Positions 26,196-35,661 of a DNA stretch of 64,000 nucleotides are shown here, piece by piece. Every line of letters begins with the position of its first letter. The stretch's first letter is position 1. The notes under the pieces are model-generated. The model had not been told where the DNA came from. It saw nothing but the letters and a program-made list of their open reading frames with translations, and did no database searches. This DNA comes from JAIBJN01 sp963699495 (GTDB lineage: Bacteria > Actinomycetota > Thermoleophilia > Gaiellales > Gaiellaceae), in NCBI GenBank assembly GCA_963699495.1, contig CAVOUB010000005.1, forward strand, positions 1,054,001 through 1,118,000, given 5' to 3'. A program made the position numbers and the translations under genes.

Positions 26196-27221
26196 TCAGA
26201 CGACGCTGATCGCGACGCGGTGCACGCTGTTGTTGCCGTAGCCCCGCGCGTTCCAGATCGGTAGGTCGGGCTGGCTCCGCCCCGCGGCGTCGGTGGCCCG
26301 CGCCCCGAGGACGTGGTCGCCGGGCTCGAGGTCGACCTCGACGCTCCAGGGCGTGAACGCATGCGGGCCGACGGCGGGCTCGACCGCGGCCTCGCGCCAC
26401 GGCTCCGAGTCGACCTGGAGCTCGACGCGGGCGATCCGCTCGCCGCCCCACGCGACGCCCCGCACCGCCAGCGGCCCGCGAACCACGTTCGAGCCTCCGG
26501 CGGGCACGGTGATCAAGGAGCTGACCGGCAGCTCGCGAACCGGGGTTCCCTCCGCGATGCCCTCGGCGCCGAAGAAGCAGTAGTCCTGTGCCTGGAAGTA
26601 GCCGCGAAACGGCTCGGTGACGAGCTCGAGCCGGCGCACCCACTTGACGGAGTCGACGGCGTAGTGGCCCGGCACGACCGCCCGGAGCGGGCCGCCGAGC
26701 TCGCGCGGGATCGCTCCGCCTTCCACGGCCCACGCGAGCAGCGTCGACGGCTCGAGCGCCTTCGCCAGGGGAAGCGCGCGGGCGAAGGACGTTCCGTCGC
26801 CGTCCCCGCCGTGGAGGACGACCTCGACCGCCTCCGGCCCGATGCCCGCCCGTTCGAGCACGAGCCCGAGCGGAGTGCCCGTCCAGCGCGCCTGGCTGAC
26901 CGCCCCGGCGCCCCAGGCCACACCCGGGACGGCCGGGCTCAGCTCCGCGCGCCGGTGCCCGGCGCACTCGAGGACGACGTCGGCGCTGCTCGACCCGAGG
27001 GCTTGGAGGGTGTCGAGCGGCAGCGTGCACGGTGACCGCACCGCCCCGCCCACCTCGACGCTCCAGACGCCGGGCGCCGAGTCCGGGAAGGCGAAGTGGC
27101 TCCTCTCGAAGTGGAGCTCGAGCGGCGTCGAGCCGCCCCCGAGCGCCTCGAGCGGTGCGGCGCGAGGCTCGGGCTCGGCCGGAGCTGCGTCGGAGGGCTG
27201 TCCTTCCGGATTGCTGGCCAC
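26196..27221 (-). CDS. Sulfite-oxidase-family molybdopterin enzyme
   Basis: 341 aa, GTG start. An oxidoreductase molybdopterin domain (about 55-215) carries the likely Mo-ligand Cys in VVLECAGHRR and the patterns PLRAVVPGHYAVDSVKWVRR and FQAQDYCFFG. A C-terminal Mo-co dimerisation domain follows (about 235-340), ending WNARGYGNNSVHRV. No Tat or other signal peptide, so it is probably cytoplasmic. No heme domain or partner cytochrome gene adjoins it. The natural substrate may be sulfite or another oxo-acceptor. Confidence 0.88.
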   Translation of the reverse strand: MASNPEGQPSDAAPAEPEPRAAPLEALGGGSTPLELHFERSHFAFPDSAPGVWSVEVGGAVRSPCTLPLDTLQALGSSSADVVLECAGHRRAELSPAVPGVAWGAGAVSQARWTGTPLGLVLERAGIGPEAVEVVLHGGDGDGTSFARALPLAKALEPSTLLAWAVEGGAIPRELGGPLRAVVPGHYAVDSVKWVRRLELVTEPFRGYFQAQDYCFFGAEGIAEGTPVRELPVSSLITVPAGGSNVVRGPLAVRGVAWGGERIARVELQVDSEPWREAAVEPAVGPHAFTPWSVEVDLEPGDHVLGARATDAAGRSQPDLPIWNARGYGNNSVHRVAISVV

Positions 27222-27362
27222 CGTTCTCTATCGGCACCCTAGCTCGGTGGGTGTGAGACCTCGTCAGCTCTCTATCCGGCTGCCGTCCGCCGGCGATGAC
27301 GAGCGTCGCCGAGCTTGCGGCGCGACTCGTGGGAGCGGCCAGGCCCTGACGTCTGCGCGAGC

Positions 27363-28428
27363 CTAGGCCGAGGCCCGGCGGATCAGCCGGGTCGGGCAGA
27401 CGACGAACTCGTTGACGACGCCCTCGTCGTCGATCCGCCTCAGCAGCAGCTCGGCCATGGCCTTCGTCATCGTCTCGAGAGGCTGGCGCACGGTCGTCAA
27501 GGGCGGGCTCGTCGACGCTGCGTCGTCGACGTCGTCGAAGCCGATGACGGCGACGTCGTCCGGTACCCGCCGGCCGAGTGCGTGCAGGGTCTCCAGGGCC
27601 CCGATTGCCATGGGGTCGTTCGCCACGAAGACACCGTCGAGGCCGGGATGTCGGCGAAGCAGAGCCTTCATCGCGCGCGCGCCCGCCTCCTTGCCGAAGT
27701 CTCCGTGCTCGACGAGGCCCTTGCGCACCCGCTGCCCGGCATCGCTCAGCGCGTCGGCATACCCTTCGAAGCGGTCGATCCCGACGGTCATGTCCAGCGG
27801 GCCGGTGATGGTCGCGACCTTGGTCCTTCCTGACGACAGCAGGTGGGACGTCGCGGCGCGCGCGCCGCCGCGGTTGTCGGCATCGACGTAGGGCAGGCTC
27901 TCCCCCGGGCGCGGGCGGCCGCTCAGCACGGTCGGAACGCCCGCCTCCGTCAATGCACGGGGCAACGGGTCTTCGCCGTGCAGCGACATGAGGATCACTC
28001 CGTCGACGTGCCCCTGGCGGATGTACCGCTCCACCTTCTCCTCCTCGCGCGCGCCCCGGGCCAGAAGAAGCAGGAGCTGGAGCTCCGTGTCGGCGATCGC
28101 GGTGGAGATTCCCTGGACGATGGAGGGGAAGAAGGGATCCGAGAAGACGCGGCTCTCGGACTCGGAGACGACGAGAGCGATCGTGTCGGTGCGCCGGGTG
28201 ACGAGGCTGCGGGCGGCGCGGTTCGGGACGTAGCCCAGCCGCTTGATCGCCTTCTCGACGGCTCTTGCGGGTGTCGGGGCGGACCTTCGGCGAGCGGTTG
28301 ACGACGCGGGAGACGGTCGCCGTCGAGACGTCGGCCAGGCGGGCGACCTCCTCGAGCGTGGGCGCCGGTCGCCGGGCCGGCCGCGTCAAATTCGATTCCG
28401 GTCGCGCTGCCTTTACATCCTGAGACAC
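27363..28428 (-). CDS. LacI-family repressor of the beta-glucoside operon; one-base frameshift near 28270
   Basis: About 355 residues when joined. The helix-turn-helix is clear (LEEVARLADVSTATVSRVVN). The frame changes at KVRPDTRK, where one extra base precedes AVEKAIKRLGYVPN. The sugar-binding domain then runs on intact (QGHVDGVILMSLHGE; GVFVANDPMAIGALE; VIGFDDV). The GTG at 28428 is chosen over one at 28452 because the latter lies inside the operator. Span is 1 modulo 3. It is divergent from the transporter operon and probably binds the paired AAGCGCTT sites between them. Confidence 0.85.
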
Positions 28429-28440
28429 GCTGTGTATTGT
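28412..28440 (+). promoter_or_regulatory. Promoter of the sugar transport operon
   Basis: TTTACA at 28412-28417 and TATTGT at 28435-28440 are 17 bases apart, a near-consensus housekeeping sigma promoter reading toward the substrate-binding protein gene. The -10 box overlaps the first operator, so repressor binding would block it. It lies partly within the start of the divergent repressor gene. Confidence 0.65.
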
Positions 28441-28469
28441 AAGCGCTTCCACGGATGAAAGCGCTTACA
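28438..28469. promoter_or_regulatory. Paired LacI-type operators
   Basis: Two 14-base sites share the palindromic core AAGCGCTT: TGTAAGCGCTTCCA at 28438-28451 and TGAAAGCGCTTACA at 28456-28469. The second equals the reverse complement of the first except for one base. Centres are 18 bases apart. The core matches the class of operators bound by LacI/CebR/CcpA-type regulators. They sit directly after the promoter and before the repressor start, suiting control of both directions. Confidence 0.75.
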
Positions 28470-28534
28470 CCCCATCCGTCAGGGCTCGGAGGCCGAGTCC
28501 CAGAGGCTCATCAGCGGATTTCTAGGAGGTCCTG

Positions 28535-29888
28535 ATGCTGATCGCACGACGATCGCTCCGCCTCTTCACACGCACGTTGCCGGTGCTGACCGCGGCTGCT
28601 CTCTTCGCCCTGGTCGTCGCCGGCTGCGGAGGCGACGACGACGAAGGCCGCGGCGACGCCAGGGCGCGGGCTCGACCGCCGACCGAGCGCAAGCGACGAG
28701 CCGGTCACTCTGAACGTCGGGCTCTTCGGCACGTTCGGCTACAAGGAAGCCGGTCTCTACGACGAGTACATGGAGCTCCACCCGAACGTCACGATCGAGG
28801 AGACGAGCATCGAGTTCGAGCAGGACTACTACCAGGCGCTGCAGACGCATCTCGCCGGCGGCGCCGGGCTCTCCGACATCCAGGGCATCGAGGTGGCCCG
28901 CATCGCCGAGGTGACGCAGACGCAGGCCGACAAGTGGGTCGACCTGAACGAGCTCGGCGCCGGCGACCTCGAGGACACGTTCTTCCCGTGGAAGTGGCAG
29001 GCGGCCACGACCGCCGACGGCGCGACGCTCGGGCTGGGCACGGACACCGGCCCGCAGGCGATCTGCTACCGGACCGACCTGTTCGAGAAGGCCGGGCTCC
29101 CGACCGACCGCGACGAGCTCGCCGCGATGTGGGCGACCTGGGACGACTTCCTCGACGTCGGCGCGCAGTACCTGAAGAACGCGCCCGAGGGAGCGGCGTT
29201 CATCGACAGCCCGTCGGGCCTCTACAACGCCATCATCGGCCAGTCCGAGACGCAGTACTACGACGAGGAGGGCAACCCGATCTACGACTCGAACCCGGCG
29301 GTCAAGGACGCCTGGGACATCGCCGTCCGCGCGATCCAGGGCGGGCTGACCGCGAAGCTCGAGCAGTTCGACCAGGCCTGGAACCAGGCCTTCGCCAACG
29401 GCGCCTTCGCGACGATCGCCTGCCCGGCGTGGATGATCGGCTACATCAAGGGCCAGGCCGGCGACGGCGCCGCCGGCAAGTGGGACGTCGCCAGCATCCC
29501 GGGCGACGGCGGCAACTGGGGCGGCTCGTACCTCTCCATCCCGGCCGCGAGCGAGAACAAGGAGGCGGCGTACGAGCTGATCAAGTGGCTCACCGCCCCC
29601 GAGCAGCAGGTCAAGATGTGGACGCAGGCGCAGCACTTCCCGTCCAGCTCGACCGCCGCCGCCGACCCGGCCGTGGCCTCGGCGACCGACGACTACTTCA
29701 GCGGCGCCCCGATCGGCGAGATCTTCAAGGAGTCGGCCGACGACCTGCCGATCGCGATCCTCGGTCCCAAGGACGGCGTGGTCAAGGACTCGATCAGCAA
29801 CGGGCTGAACCGGGTCGACCAGCAGGGCCAGGACCCGGACGAGGCCTGGCAGCAGACGCTCGACGAGATCGCGAGCGCAATCGGATGA
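28535..29888 (+). CDS. Sugar ABC transporter substrate-binding lipoprotein (CUT1); frameshift between 28640 and 28690
   Basis: About 450 residues when joined. ATG follows AGGAGGT. Residues 1-31 are a lipoprotein signal with lipobox VVAGC. A low-complexity linker contains the frame change, after which the binding protein runs intact from EPVTLNVGLFGTFGYKEAG through WDIAVRAIQGGLTAKLEQFD and MIGYIKGQAGDGA to IASAIG. It captures sugar outside the membrane for the two permeases that follow. The GH1 enzyme in the operon suggests beta-glucosides such as cellobiose. Span is 1 modulo 3. Confidence 0.88.
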
Positions 29889-30081
29889 CCGCGGCCGAGA
29901 GGCTGTAGTCATCCCCTCCCCCGGCGGTCCCGAGATCCTCGCTCGGGGCCGCCGGCCGCCCTTCCGGTGAGATCGATGAGGCTGAAGGCACAAGTGGCCA
30001 GTCCAGATCTAGGCGAACACGTCGTCGAAGGCCGTCCCGGCGCCGCGCAGCGCGTGGCAGACGCGCCTGACGAAGCTCGAC

Positions 30082-30987
30082 GTGAAGTTGCTGCCATACG
30101 CCTACGTCGCGCCCTTCTTCCTGCTCTTCTTCGTCTTCGGCCTCTTCCCGCTCGTCTACACGGGCTGGGTCTCGCTCCACAACGTCAGCCTCCAGAACAC
30201 CGAGGACATGGAGTGGGTCGGCCTCGACAACTACAGCCGGCTGATCCACGACGACGCGTTCTGGAACGCCCTCACGAACACGTTCACGATCGGGCTGATC
30301 TCGACGGTCCCGCAGCTCCTGATCGCGCTCGGGCTCGCCCACCTGCTCAGCTACAAGCTGCGCGGCTCGACGTTCTTCCGCGTCTCGATGCTGATGCCGT
30401 ACGCGACCTCGGTGGCCGCGGCGACGATCGTCTTCGCGATGCTCTTCGGCCGGGACTTCGGCCTCATCAACTGGTTCCTCGGCCTCTTCGGCGTCGACAA
30501 CATCGACTGGGAGAACGGTCGCTGGAGCTCCCAGATCGCCATCTCGACGATCGTGACGTGGAGGTGGACGGGCTACAACGCCCTCCTCTACCTCGCCGCC
30601 ATCCAGGCGATCCCGAAGGAGCTGTACGAGGCGGCCGAGGTCGACGGGGCCAGCCGCTGGCAGCAGTTCCGCCACGTGACCATCCCGGGGATCAAGCCGG
30701 TGATCATCTTCACGATCGTCATCTCGACCATCGGCGCGACGCAGCTCTTCGGCGAGCCGCTGCTCTTCGGCGGCGCCGGCGGCTACCGGGGCGGCGCCGA
30801 CCACCAGTACCAGACGCTCGGGCTCCTGCTCTACGAGCAGGGCTGGTTCAACTTCCAGCTCGGCCGGGCGGCGGCGACGGCCTGGACGATGTTCCTCATC
30901 ATCATGCTCGCGGTCGCGGTGAACGCCCTGCTCGCGGCGCGCGGCCGCAGCGCGTTCGTGATCGGCCGCCGGCGGAGGCAGGCGTGA
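30082..30987 (+). CDS. Sugar ABC transporter permease 1 (CUT1 MalF type)
   Basis: 301 aa from GTG as written. Six membrane helices and the EAA loop (ELYEAAEVDGASRWQQFRHV), which contacts the ATPase. Usual family members have 20-30 more N-terminal residues. In-frame codons upstream (AVPAPRSAWQTRLTKLD) look coding but lack a start. An ATG at 29976 with a ribosome site would join them if one base near 30010 were extra. No ATPase gene is in the operon; a shared MsiK-type ATPase elsewhere is usual in actinobacteria. Confidence 0.88.
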   Translation: MKLLPYAYVAPFFLLFFVFGLFPLVYTGWVSLHNVSLQNTEDMEWVGLDNYSRLIHDDAFWNALTNTFTIGLISTVPQLLIALGLAHLLSYKLRGSTFFRVSMLMPYATSVAAATIVFAMLFGRDFGLINWFLGLFGVDNIDWENGRWSSQIAISTIVTWRWTGYNALLYLAAIQAIPKELYEAAEVDGASRWQQFRHVTIPGIKPVIIFTIVISTIGATQLFGEPLLFGGAGGYRGGADHQYQTLGLLLYEQGWFNFQLGRAAATAWTMFLIIMLAVAVNALLAARGRSAFVIGRRRRQA

Positions 30988-31851
30988 TCGCCGCCCCGCA
31001 GCCGCGGCGGCGGCTCCGGCGGCGGTCGGTCGCCGAGCGGCGCGCGGGCCCGCTCACCTACGTCGTCCTGATCGTGGTCACGATCCTCGCCATCATCCCG
31101 CTCTACTGGACGGTGGTGGCCGCGTCGCGCACGAACGCGGACATCGCGAAGACGCCGCCACCGCTCACGCCCGGCAAGAACCTCTTCACGAACATCGGCC
31201 ATGCGCTCGACCAGGTCGACATGTTCCAGGCGCTCCTGAACTCGGTGATCGTCTCCGGCTCGATCGCGCTCGGCACGGTCTTCTTCTGCACGCTCGCCGG
31301 GTTCGCGTTCGCCAAGCTCCGCTTCCGCTTCAGCACCGTGCTGCTGATCGTCATCCTCGCGACGATGATGGTGCCGGCCCAGCTCGGCGTCGTCCCGCTC
31401 TTCATCCTCATGGCGAAGCTCGGGCTGGGTGAACCACCTGCAGGCGGTGATCTTCCCCACGCTCGTGAGCGCGTTCGGCGTCGTGTTCATGCGCCAGTAC
31501 CTCGCCCGGGCGCTGCCCAACGAGATCATCGAGGCCGCCGTCGTCGACGGAGCCTCTTCGTTCCGGATCTTCCGCTCGATCGTGCTGCCCGCCGCCCGAC
31601 CGGCGATGGCCGTGCTCGGGATGCTCACCTTCCTGATGGCCTGGAACGACTTCTTCTGGCCGATCATCGCGCTCTCGAGCCAGAACCCGACCGTCCAGGT
31701 GGCGCTCAACGGCCTCGGCCAGGGCTACGTGCCCGACCGCTCGATCATCCTCGCCGGGACGCTCGTGGGCACCGTTCCCGTGCTGATCGTCTTCGCGCTC
31801 CTCGGCAAGCACATCGTGGGCGGGATCATGGAAGGGGCGGTGAAGGGATGA
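30984..31851 (+). CDS. Sugar ABC transporter permease 2 (CUT1 MalG type); one-base frameshift near 31418
   Basis: About 289 residues when joined. The GTG overlaps the stop of permease 1 by 4 bases. Membrane helices run through VPLFILMAKLG. The next bases have one G too many in CTCGGGCTGGG, and the frame resumes as WVNHLQAVIFPTLVSAFGVV. The EAA loop is EIIEAAVVDGASSFRIFRSI, and the C-terminus (GKHIVGGIMEGAVKG) is the standard MalG-type end. Its stop overlaps the beta-glucosidase start. Span is 1 modulo 3. Confidence 0.88.
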
Positions 31852-33254
31852 GCGGCGTCGAGCTCGAGCCGCGCCCCGACGCAGCCGCCGCGACCCGCCT
31901 CGCCTTCCCGGAGGGGTTCGTCTGGGGCGCCGCGACCGCCGCGTATCAGATCGAGGGCGCGACCGGCGCCGACGGCCGAGGCCCGAGCATCTGGGACCAG
32001 TTCGCGCACACGCCCGGTCGAGTCAAGAACGGAGAGACGGGCGACGTCGCGTGCGACCACTACCACCGCTATCGGGAGGACGTCTCCCTGATGGCCGAGC
32101 TCGGGCTCGACGCCTACCGCTTTTCCGTGTCCTGGCCGCGCGTTCTGCCGACGGGGACCGGCCAGGTGAACGAGGTCGGGCTCGACTTCTACGACCGGCT
32201 CGTCGACGAGCTCCTGGACCACGCGATCATCCCGCACCTGACGCTCTACCACTGGGACCTGCCCCAGGCGCTCGAGAGCTCGGGCGGGTGGCCGGCCCGC
32301 TCCACCGCCGAGGCGTTTGCGGAGTACGCAGCCGTCGTCGCCGATCGCCTCGGCGACCGGGTGCGCCACATCGCCACCATCAACGAGCCCTATGTCGTGG
32401 CGGATCACGGCTACCGGCTCGGGTCGCACGCACCCGGGCGGGTCGAGCCTGAGGCGGCGCTGGCCGCAGCGCACAACCTGCTCGTCGCCCACGGCCTGGC
32501 CGTGGAGGCCATCCGCGCGGCCGCGCCGCAGGCGGCGGTCGGCATCGTGCTCAACTTCCACCCGAAGCACCCGGCGAGCGGCCACATGCTGGACCAGGAG
32601 GCCGCGAGCCTGGCTCACGACCAGATCAACCGGTGGTTCCTCGACCCGATCGCCGGCCGCGGCTACCCGGAAGACGCAGTGCAGGAGTGGGGCTGGAGGC
32701 GCGACGAGGTGCGGGACCGCGACATGGAGCTGATCGCCACCCCGATCGACTTCCTCGGCGTCAACTACTACTGCCGGGACATCGTGCGCTCGCCGCTGCT
32801 CCCGGCGCTGGCCGAGCCGGCAGGCGAGCGGACGGAGATGGGCTGGGAGGTCTACCCGGCCGGGCTGACCGAGGTGCTCGAGTTCGTCGCCTCGCGGACC
32901 GGCGACCTGCCCCTCTACGTCACGGAGAACGGCGCCGCGTACCCCCTCGGCGAGGATCCCACCAGGGACGCCGAGCGAGTCAGCTTCCTCCACCGTCACT
33001 TCGACGCGGCGCACACCGCGCTCGAGCTCGGCGTGCCCCTGCGCGGCTACTTCGTCTGGTCGCTGCTCGACAACTTCGAATGGGCCCACGGCTACGGTCA
33101 CCGATTCGGAATCGTGCACGTCGACTTCGACACCCTCGAGCGGCGAATCCGGGACAGCGGCAGGTTTCTCGCGACGGTCGCCCGCGATGGGCTCCCGGCT
33201 CTCGAGCCGCCTTCACCGCCCGTCGTGCTGCCGACCGAGCCCGGTCCGCACTAG
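31848..33254 (+). CDS. Beta-glucosidase, glycoside hydrolase family 1
   Basis: 468 aa, complete. It cleaves terminal beta-linked glucose, here probably from oligosaccharides brought in by the upstream transporter; no signal peptide, so it acts in the cytoplasm. Family signatures: N-terminal FPEGFVWGAATAAYQIEGA, acid/base Glu in ATINEPYV, nucleophile Glu in LYVTENGAAY, and YFVWSLLDNFEWAHGY. The ATG overlaps the permease stop by 4 bases, so it is the last cistron of the operon. Confidence 0.96.
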   Translation: MSGVELEPRPDAAAATRLAFPEGFVWGAATAAYQIEGATGADGRGPSIWDQFAHTPGRVKNGETGDVACDHYHRYREDVSLMAELGLDAYRFSVSWPRVLPTGTGQVNEVGLDFYDRLVDELLDHAIIPHLTLYHWDLPQALESSGGWPARSTAEAFAEYAAVVADRLGDRVRHIATINEPYVVADHGYRLGSHAPGRVEPEAALAAAHNLLVAHGLAVEAIRAAAPQAAVGIVLNFHPKHPASGHMLDQEAASLAHDQINRWFLDPIAGRGYPEDAVQEWGWRRDEVRDRDMELIATPIDFLGVNYYCRDIVRSPLLPALAEPAGERTEMGWEVYPAGLTEVLEFVASRTGDLPLYVTENGAAYPLGEDPTRDAERVSFLHRHFDAAHTALELGVPLRGYFVWSLLDNFEWAHGYGHRFGIVHVDFDTLERRIRDSGRFLATVARDGLPALEPPSPPVVLPTEPGPH

Positions 33255-33261
33255 GGATCGA

Positions 33262-34293
33262 TCAGCCGCGGGCCCGGCGCGCGACCGGCCCGGGCAGGAC
33301 CGACCAGGCGTGCAGCCCGGTTCGCCAGGCGACCGCGGCGAGGAAGATGGCGGCGCCCGAGAGGATCACGAGCGCCTGGACGGCGAGCGCGAAGCCGAGC
33401 GCCTGGGAGGCCTCCACGCCGGAGACGACGAGGAGCGCGGTTCCCGCGGTGATCTGCGTCGCCGCGCCGGCCGGGCCGATCGGGAAGGCGGCGGAAGCCG
33501 CACCGGCGCAGATGAACATGATCGCCAGCGGGAAGGAGAGAGCGATCCCGAAGGTGGCGAGCAAGAGGAAGACTGCGACCGCGCGAACAATCCAGGAGGC
33601 GAAGACGAACCCCCACGCGTTAGCCGCCTCCCGCCACGGAGTCGCACGCGGAGCCAGCCAGTGGACGAGGCGAAACCGGATCAGGTTGGGGCGTGCGGAG
33701 AGGCGGGGGAGCACCAGGACGACCACCCCGGCCGCCATGCCCCCGACGGCGAGGACGATGAAGCCGGCGCGAACGGCCGGCGAGTTCCCCGGGAAGGCGG
33801 CCGACGCGGTTGCCAGCGGCGAGAGCGCGACGGCGTCGACCAGCCCGAGCGTGACGAGCGAGAGGCAGAGGCCGCGAACGCCGACCGGGCAGCCGGGATA
33901 CCGGCGCACGATCGTAATCCGGATCACCTCGTCGAGTCGGCCCGGGAGCACCACGCCCATGATCGAGGCGCCGCCGCCCGCGGCCGCGAGCGCGAGTGGC
34001 CCGGGTCGCTCCGTCACCCGGAAGAGCCGGCGCCAGCCGTAGGCCTTGAACCCGTACGCGAGCACGAACAGGAGGCTTGCCGCAGCGATGAGACCGGGGT
34101 TTCCCTCCGCGAGCGGCCAGCCTGAGTCGAGGAGCGAGCGGCCGGCAAGCGCCAGGATCGTCGTCGTCACGATCGCGAGCCCGAGCGACACGCCGAGTCT
34201 GCCCCGTCTCGAGCCGCTGACGCGAATGAGCGACCGACGTCCGCGCTCGAGTCCCGGTCCCAGATCCCTGCGACCCGTCCAGATGGAGCTCAT
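33262..34293 (-). CDS. Lysylphosphatidylglycerol-synthase-TM / flippase-like membrane protein
   Basis: 343 aa from the ATG just after GGAGGT; upstream in-frame codons lack support. About eight membrane helices in the arrangement of the UPF0104/MprF N-terminal family, with GVVLPGRLDEVIRITIVRRY near residue 105 and AAFPIGPAGAATQITAGTAL near 275. Family members move or expose lipids or polyprenyl sugars. The catalytic lysyl-transferase domain of MprF is absent, so this is the flippase-like part only. Confidence 0.75.
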   Translation of the reverse strand: MSSIWTGRRDLGPGLERGRRSLIRVSGSRRGRLGVSLGLAIVTTTILALAGRSLLDSGWPLAEGNPGLIAAASLLFVLAYGFKAYGWRRLFRVTERPGPLALAAAGGGASIMGVVLPGRLDEVIRITIVRRYPGCPVGVRGLCLSLVTLGLVDAVALSPLATASAAFPGNSPAVRAGFIVLAVGGMAAGVVVLVLPRLSARPNLIRFRLVHWLAPRATPWREAANAWGFVFASWIVRAVAVFLLLATFGIALSFPLAIMFICAGAASAAFPIGPAGAATQITAGTALLVVSGVEASQALGFALAVQALVILSGAAIFLAAVAWRTGLHAWSVLPGPVARRARG

Positions 34294-34397
34294 CGACCTC
34301 CGATCACCGAGTCGCGAACCGCGTCGAATGCGGGAAGACACGAAGTCTATAGGGCACCCTCCTCCGAGGCCGGCCGGCCGCGCTACGCTCGTGGGGG

Positions 34398-34601
34398 ATG
34401 GGTGAGGGAAAACAGGAGCAAGACCGTGCCGATCGGGATCATGAGCGGTCGGACGAGGCGCACTGGCAGGTGGCCGAGGCCGGCGCCGAGGAGCAAGACG
34501 AGCCGCCGGAGGCTGCCCACCGCTCCGAGGACCAGCAGGACGACTGGGAGAACGAGGGAGGCGCAGTGTCGGAGAAGGACGCAGAGGATTCCCGGGACTG
34601 A
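34398..34601 (+). CDS. Small highly charged hypothetical protein
   Basis: 67 aa, ATG start, Asp/Glu/Gln-rich (QEQDRADRDHERSDEAHW), no hydrophobic segment and no family recognised. It looks disordered. Position favours a real gene: it lies in a gap between a divergent membrane protein and the next plus-strand gene. The ribosome site is weak, so this remains uncertain. Confidence 0.35.
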   Translation: MGEGKQEQDRADRDHERSDEAHWQVAEAGAEEQDEPPEAAHRSEDQQDDWENEGGAVSEKDAEDSRD

Positions 34602-34777
34602 GCCGGCCCGATACTCTGGCTCGCCGCGATTGCTGCTAGTGTGAAGTCAGCGCGGAGGCCTGGACACGGAAGCCGTTGAGGCTCCGAAGGTCCTCTCCGA
34701 CTGTCACTTCTGGTCTGCGTGCATCAAGGAGAGCTCTATCTGAGCTCCCACCCTCTCAAAGAAGTCAGGAGAAACAC

Positions 34778-35095
34778 ATGCATGCAACCGTTAGACGCTA
34801 TGACGGCGTCGATGAGACTCGCAGGGACGAGCTCACCAAGAAGGTCAACGAGGCACTGATCCCTCGCCTGAGCAAGTTGCCGGGCTTCAGCGGCTACTAC
34901 CTGGTCGAGGCCGGCCCCGGGGTCATGACCTCGTTCAGCCTCTTCGATTCCCAGGAGCATGCCGACGAGTCCACCCGTCTCGCAGCCGCCTGGATCCGCG
35001 ACGAGAAGCTCGAGGGCGCGCTCCCCAACCCGCCGAAGATCACCTTCGGCGAGGTGATCGCACAGAAGACGAACGGCGTAAAGGCCGCCGTCTAA
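34778..35095 (+). CDS. Small protein resembling the ABM (antibiotic biosynthesis monooxygenase-like) fold
   Basis: 105 aa from an ATG 7 bases after AGGAG. The pattern of a strand-helix-strand dimeric alpha-beta barrel is visible: HATVRRYDGVDETRRDELTK, then LPGFSGYYLVEAGPGVMTSF, then SLFDSQEHADESTRLAAAW. Proteins of this type are often small oxygenases, heme-degrading enzymes or signal modules, so no substrate can be named. The 176-bp gap upstream should hold its promoter. Confidence 0.6.
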   Translation: MHATVRRYDGVDETRRDELTKKVNEALIPRLSKLPGFSGYYLVEAGPGVMTSFSLFDSQEHADESTRLAAAWIRDEKLEGALPNPPKITFGEVIAQKTNGVKAAV

Positions 35096-35178
35096 GCACC
35101 CACAAGTCCAGGCAGGGCAGGCCCGCGGGACGGGCCTGCCCCACCAGGGCCGTCGACGAGCGAGAGAAGGTGATCCCT

Positions 35179-35445
35179 GTGTCGAACGGCGCCGTCAAAT
35201 GGTTCAACAGAGCGAGCGGGTTTGGGCTGATCGAGCCCGACGCTGGCGGAGGCGACCTCTTCGTGCACCGCGCAAGCCTCGACGAGAGCGTGCTCGCGAC
35301 GGAAGGCGAGCGGGTCGAGTTCGAGTGGCGCAACGGCGGCATGGGGCGCGAGGCCATCAACGTCGTCGCGTCTGCGCCGAACATGGCAGACGTGATCGCG
35401 GCCGGCTCTCCGGCCGATGGTGTCGGCGCATGTATCTCGAGGTGA
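35179..35445 (+). CDS. Cold-shock domain protein
   Basis: 88 aa from a GTG 8 bases after AAGG; a GTG 9 bases earlier is too close to that site. The cold-shock domain (about 1-62) has GAVKWFNRASGFGLIEPD (RNP1-like) and DLFVHRASL (RNP2-like). It binds single-stranded nucleic acid. RNP1 has SGFGLI in place of KGFGFI. The C-terminal 25 residues overlap the next gene by 16 bases. Confidence 0.85.
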   Translation: MSNGAVKWFNRASGFGLIEPDAGGGDLFVHRASLDESVLATEGERVEFEWRNGGMGREAINVVASAPNMADVIAAGSPADGVGACISR

Positions 35446-35630
35446 CGCTGACGAGCGGCCAGAACTACTCGATTCCGATCGAGGCGGACAACGCCGTGGA
35501 ACGTGAGCTCGAGCTCTTCCTGGGGCGCGAGGGTCGGTACGCGGGCGAGTGGGTTCCGCTCCAGAAGGCCGGCCGGGAGCTCTACGTTCGCTACGAGCAG
35601 ATTGTCCTCGTCAGCCCGAAGACCGCCTGA
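35430..35630 (+). CDS. Small hypothetical protein overlapping the cold-shock gene
   Basis: 66 aa, ATG start inside the end of the cold-shock gene. Sequence MYLEVTLTSGQNYSIPIEAD suggests a small all-beta domain, ending EIVLVSPKTA-like (YEQIVLVSPKTA). No family is recognised. The 16-base overlap suggests translational coupling. Confidence 0.55.
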   Translation: MYLEVTLTSGQNYSIPIEADNAVERELELFLGREGRYAGEWVPLQKAGRELYVRYEQIVLVSPKTA

Positions 35631-35661
35631 TCGGGAGCGAGCCCGGCGATGTCGGTCGTGC

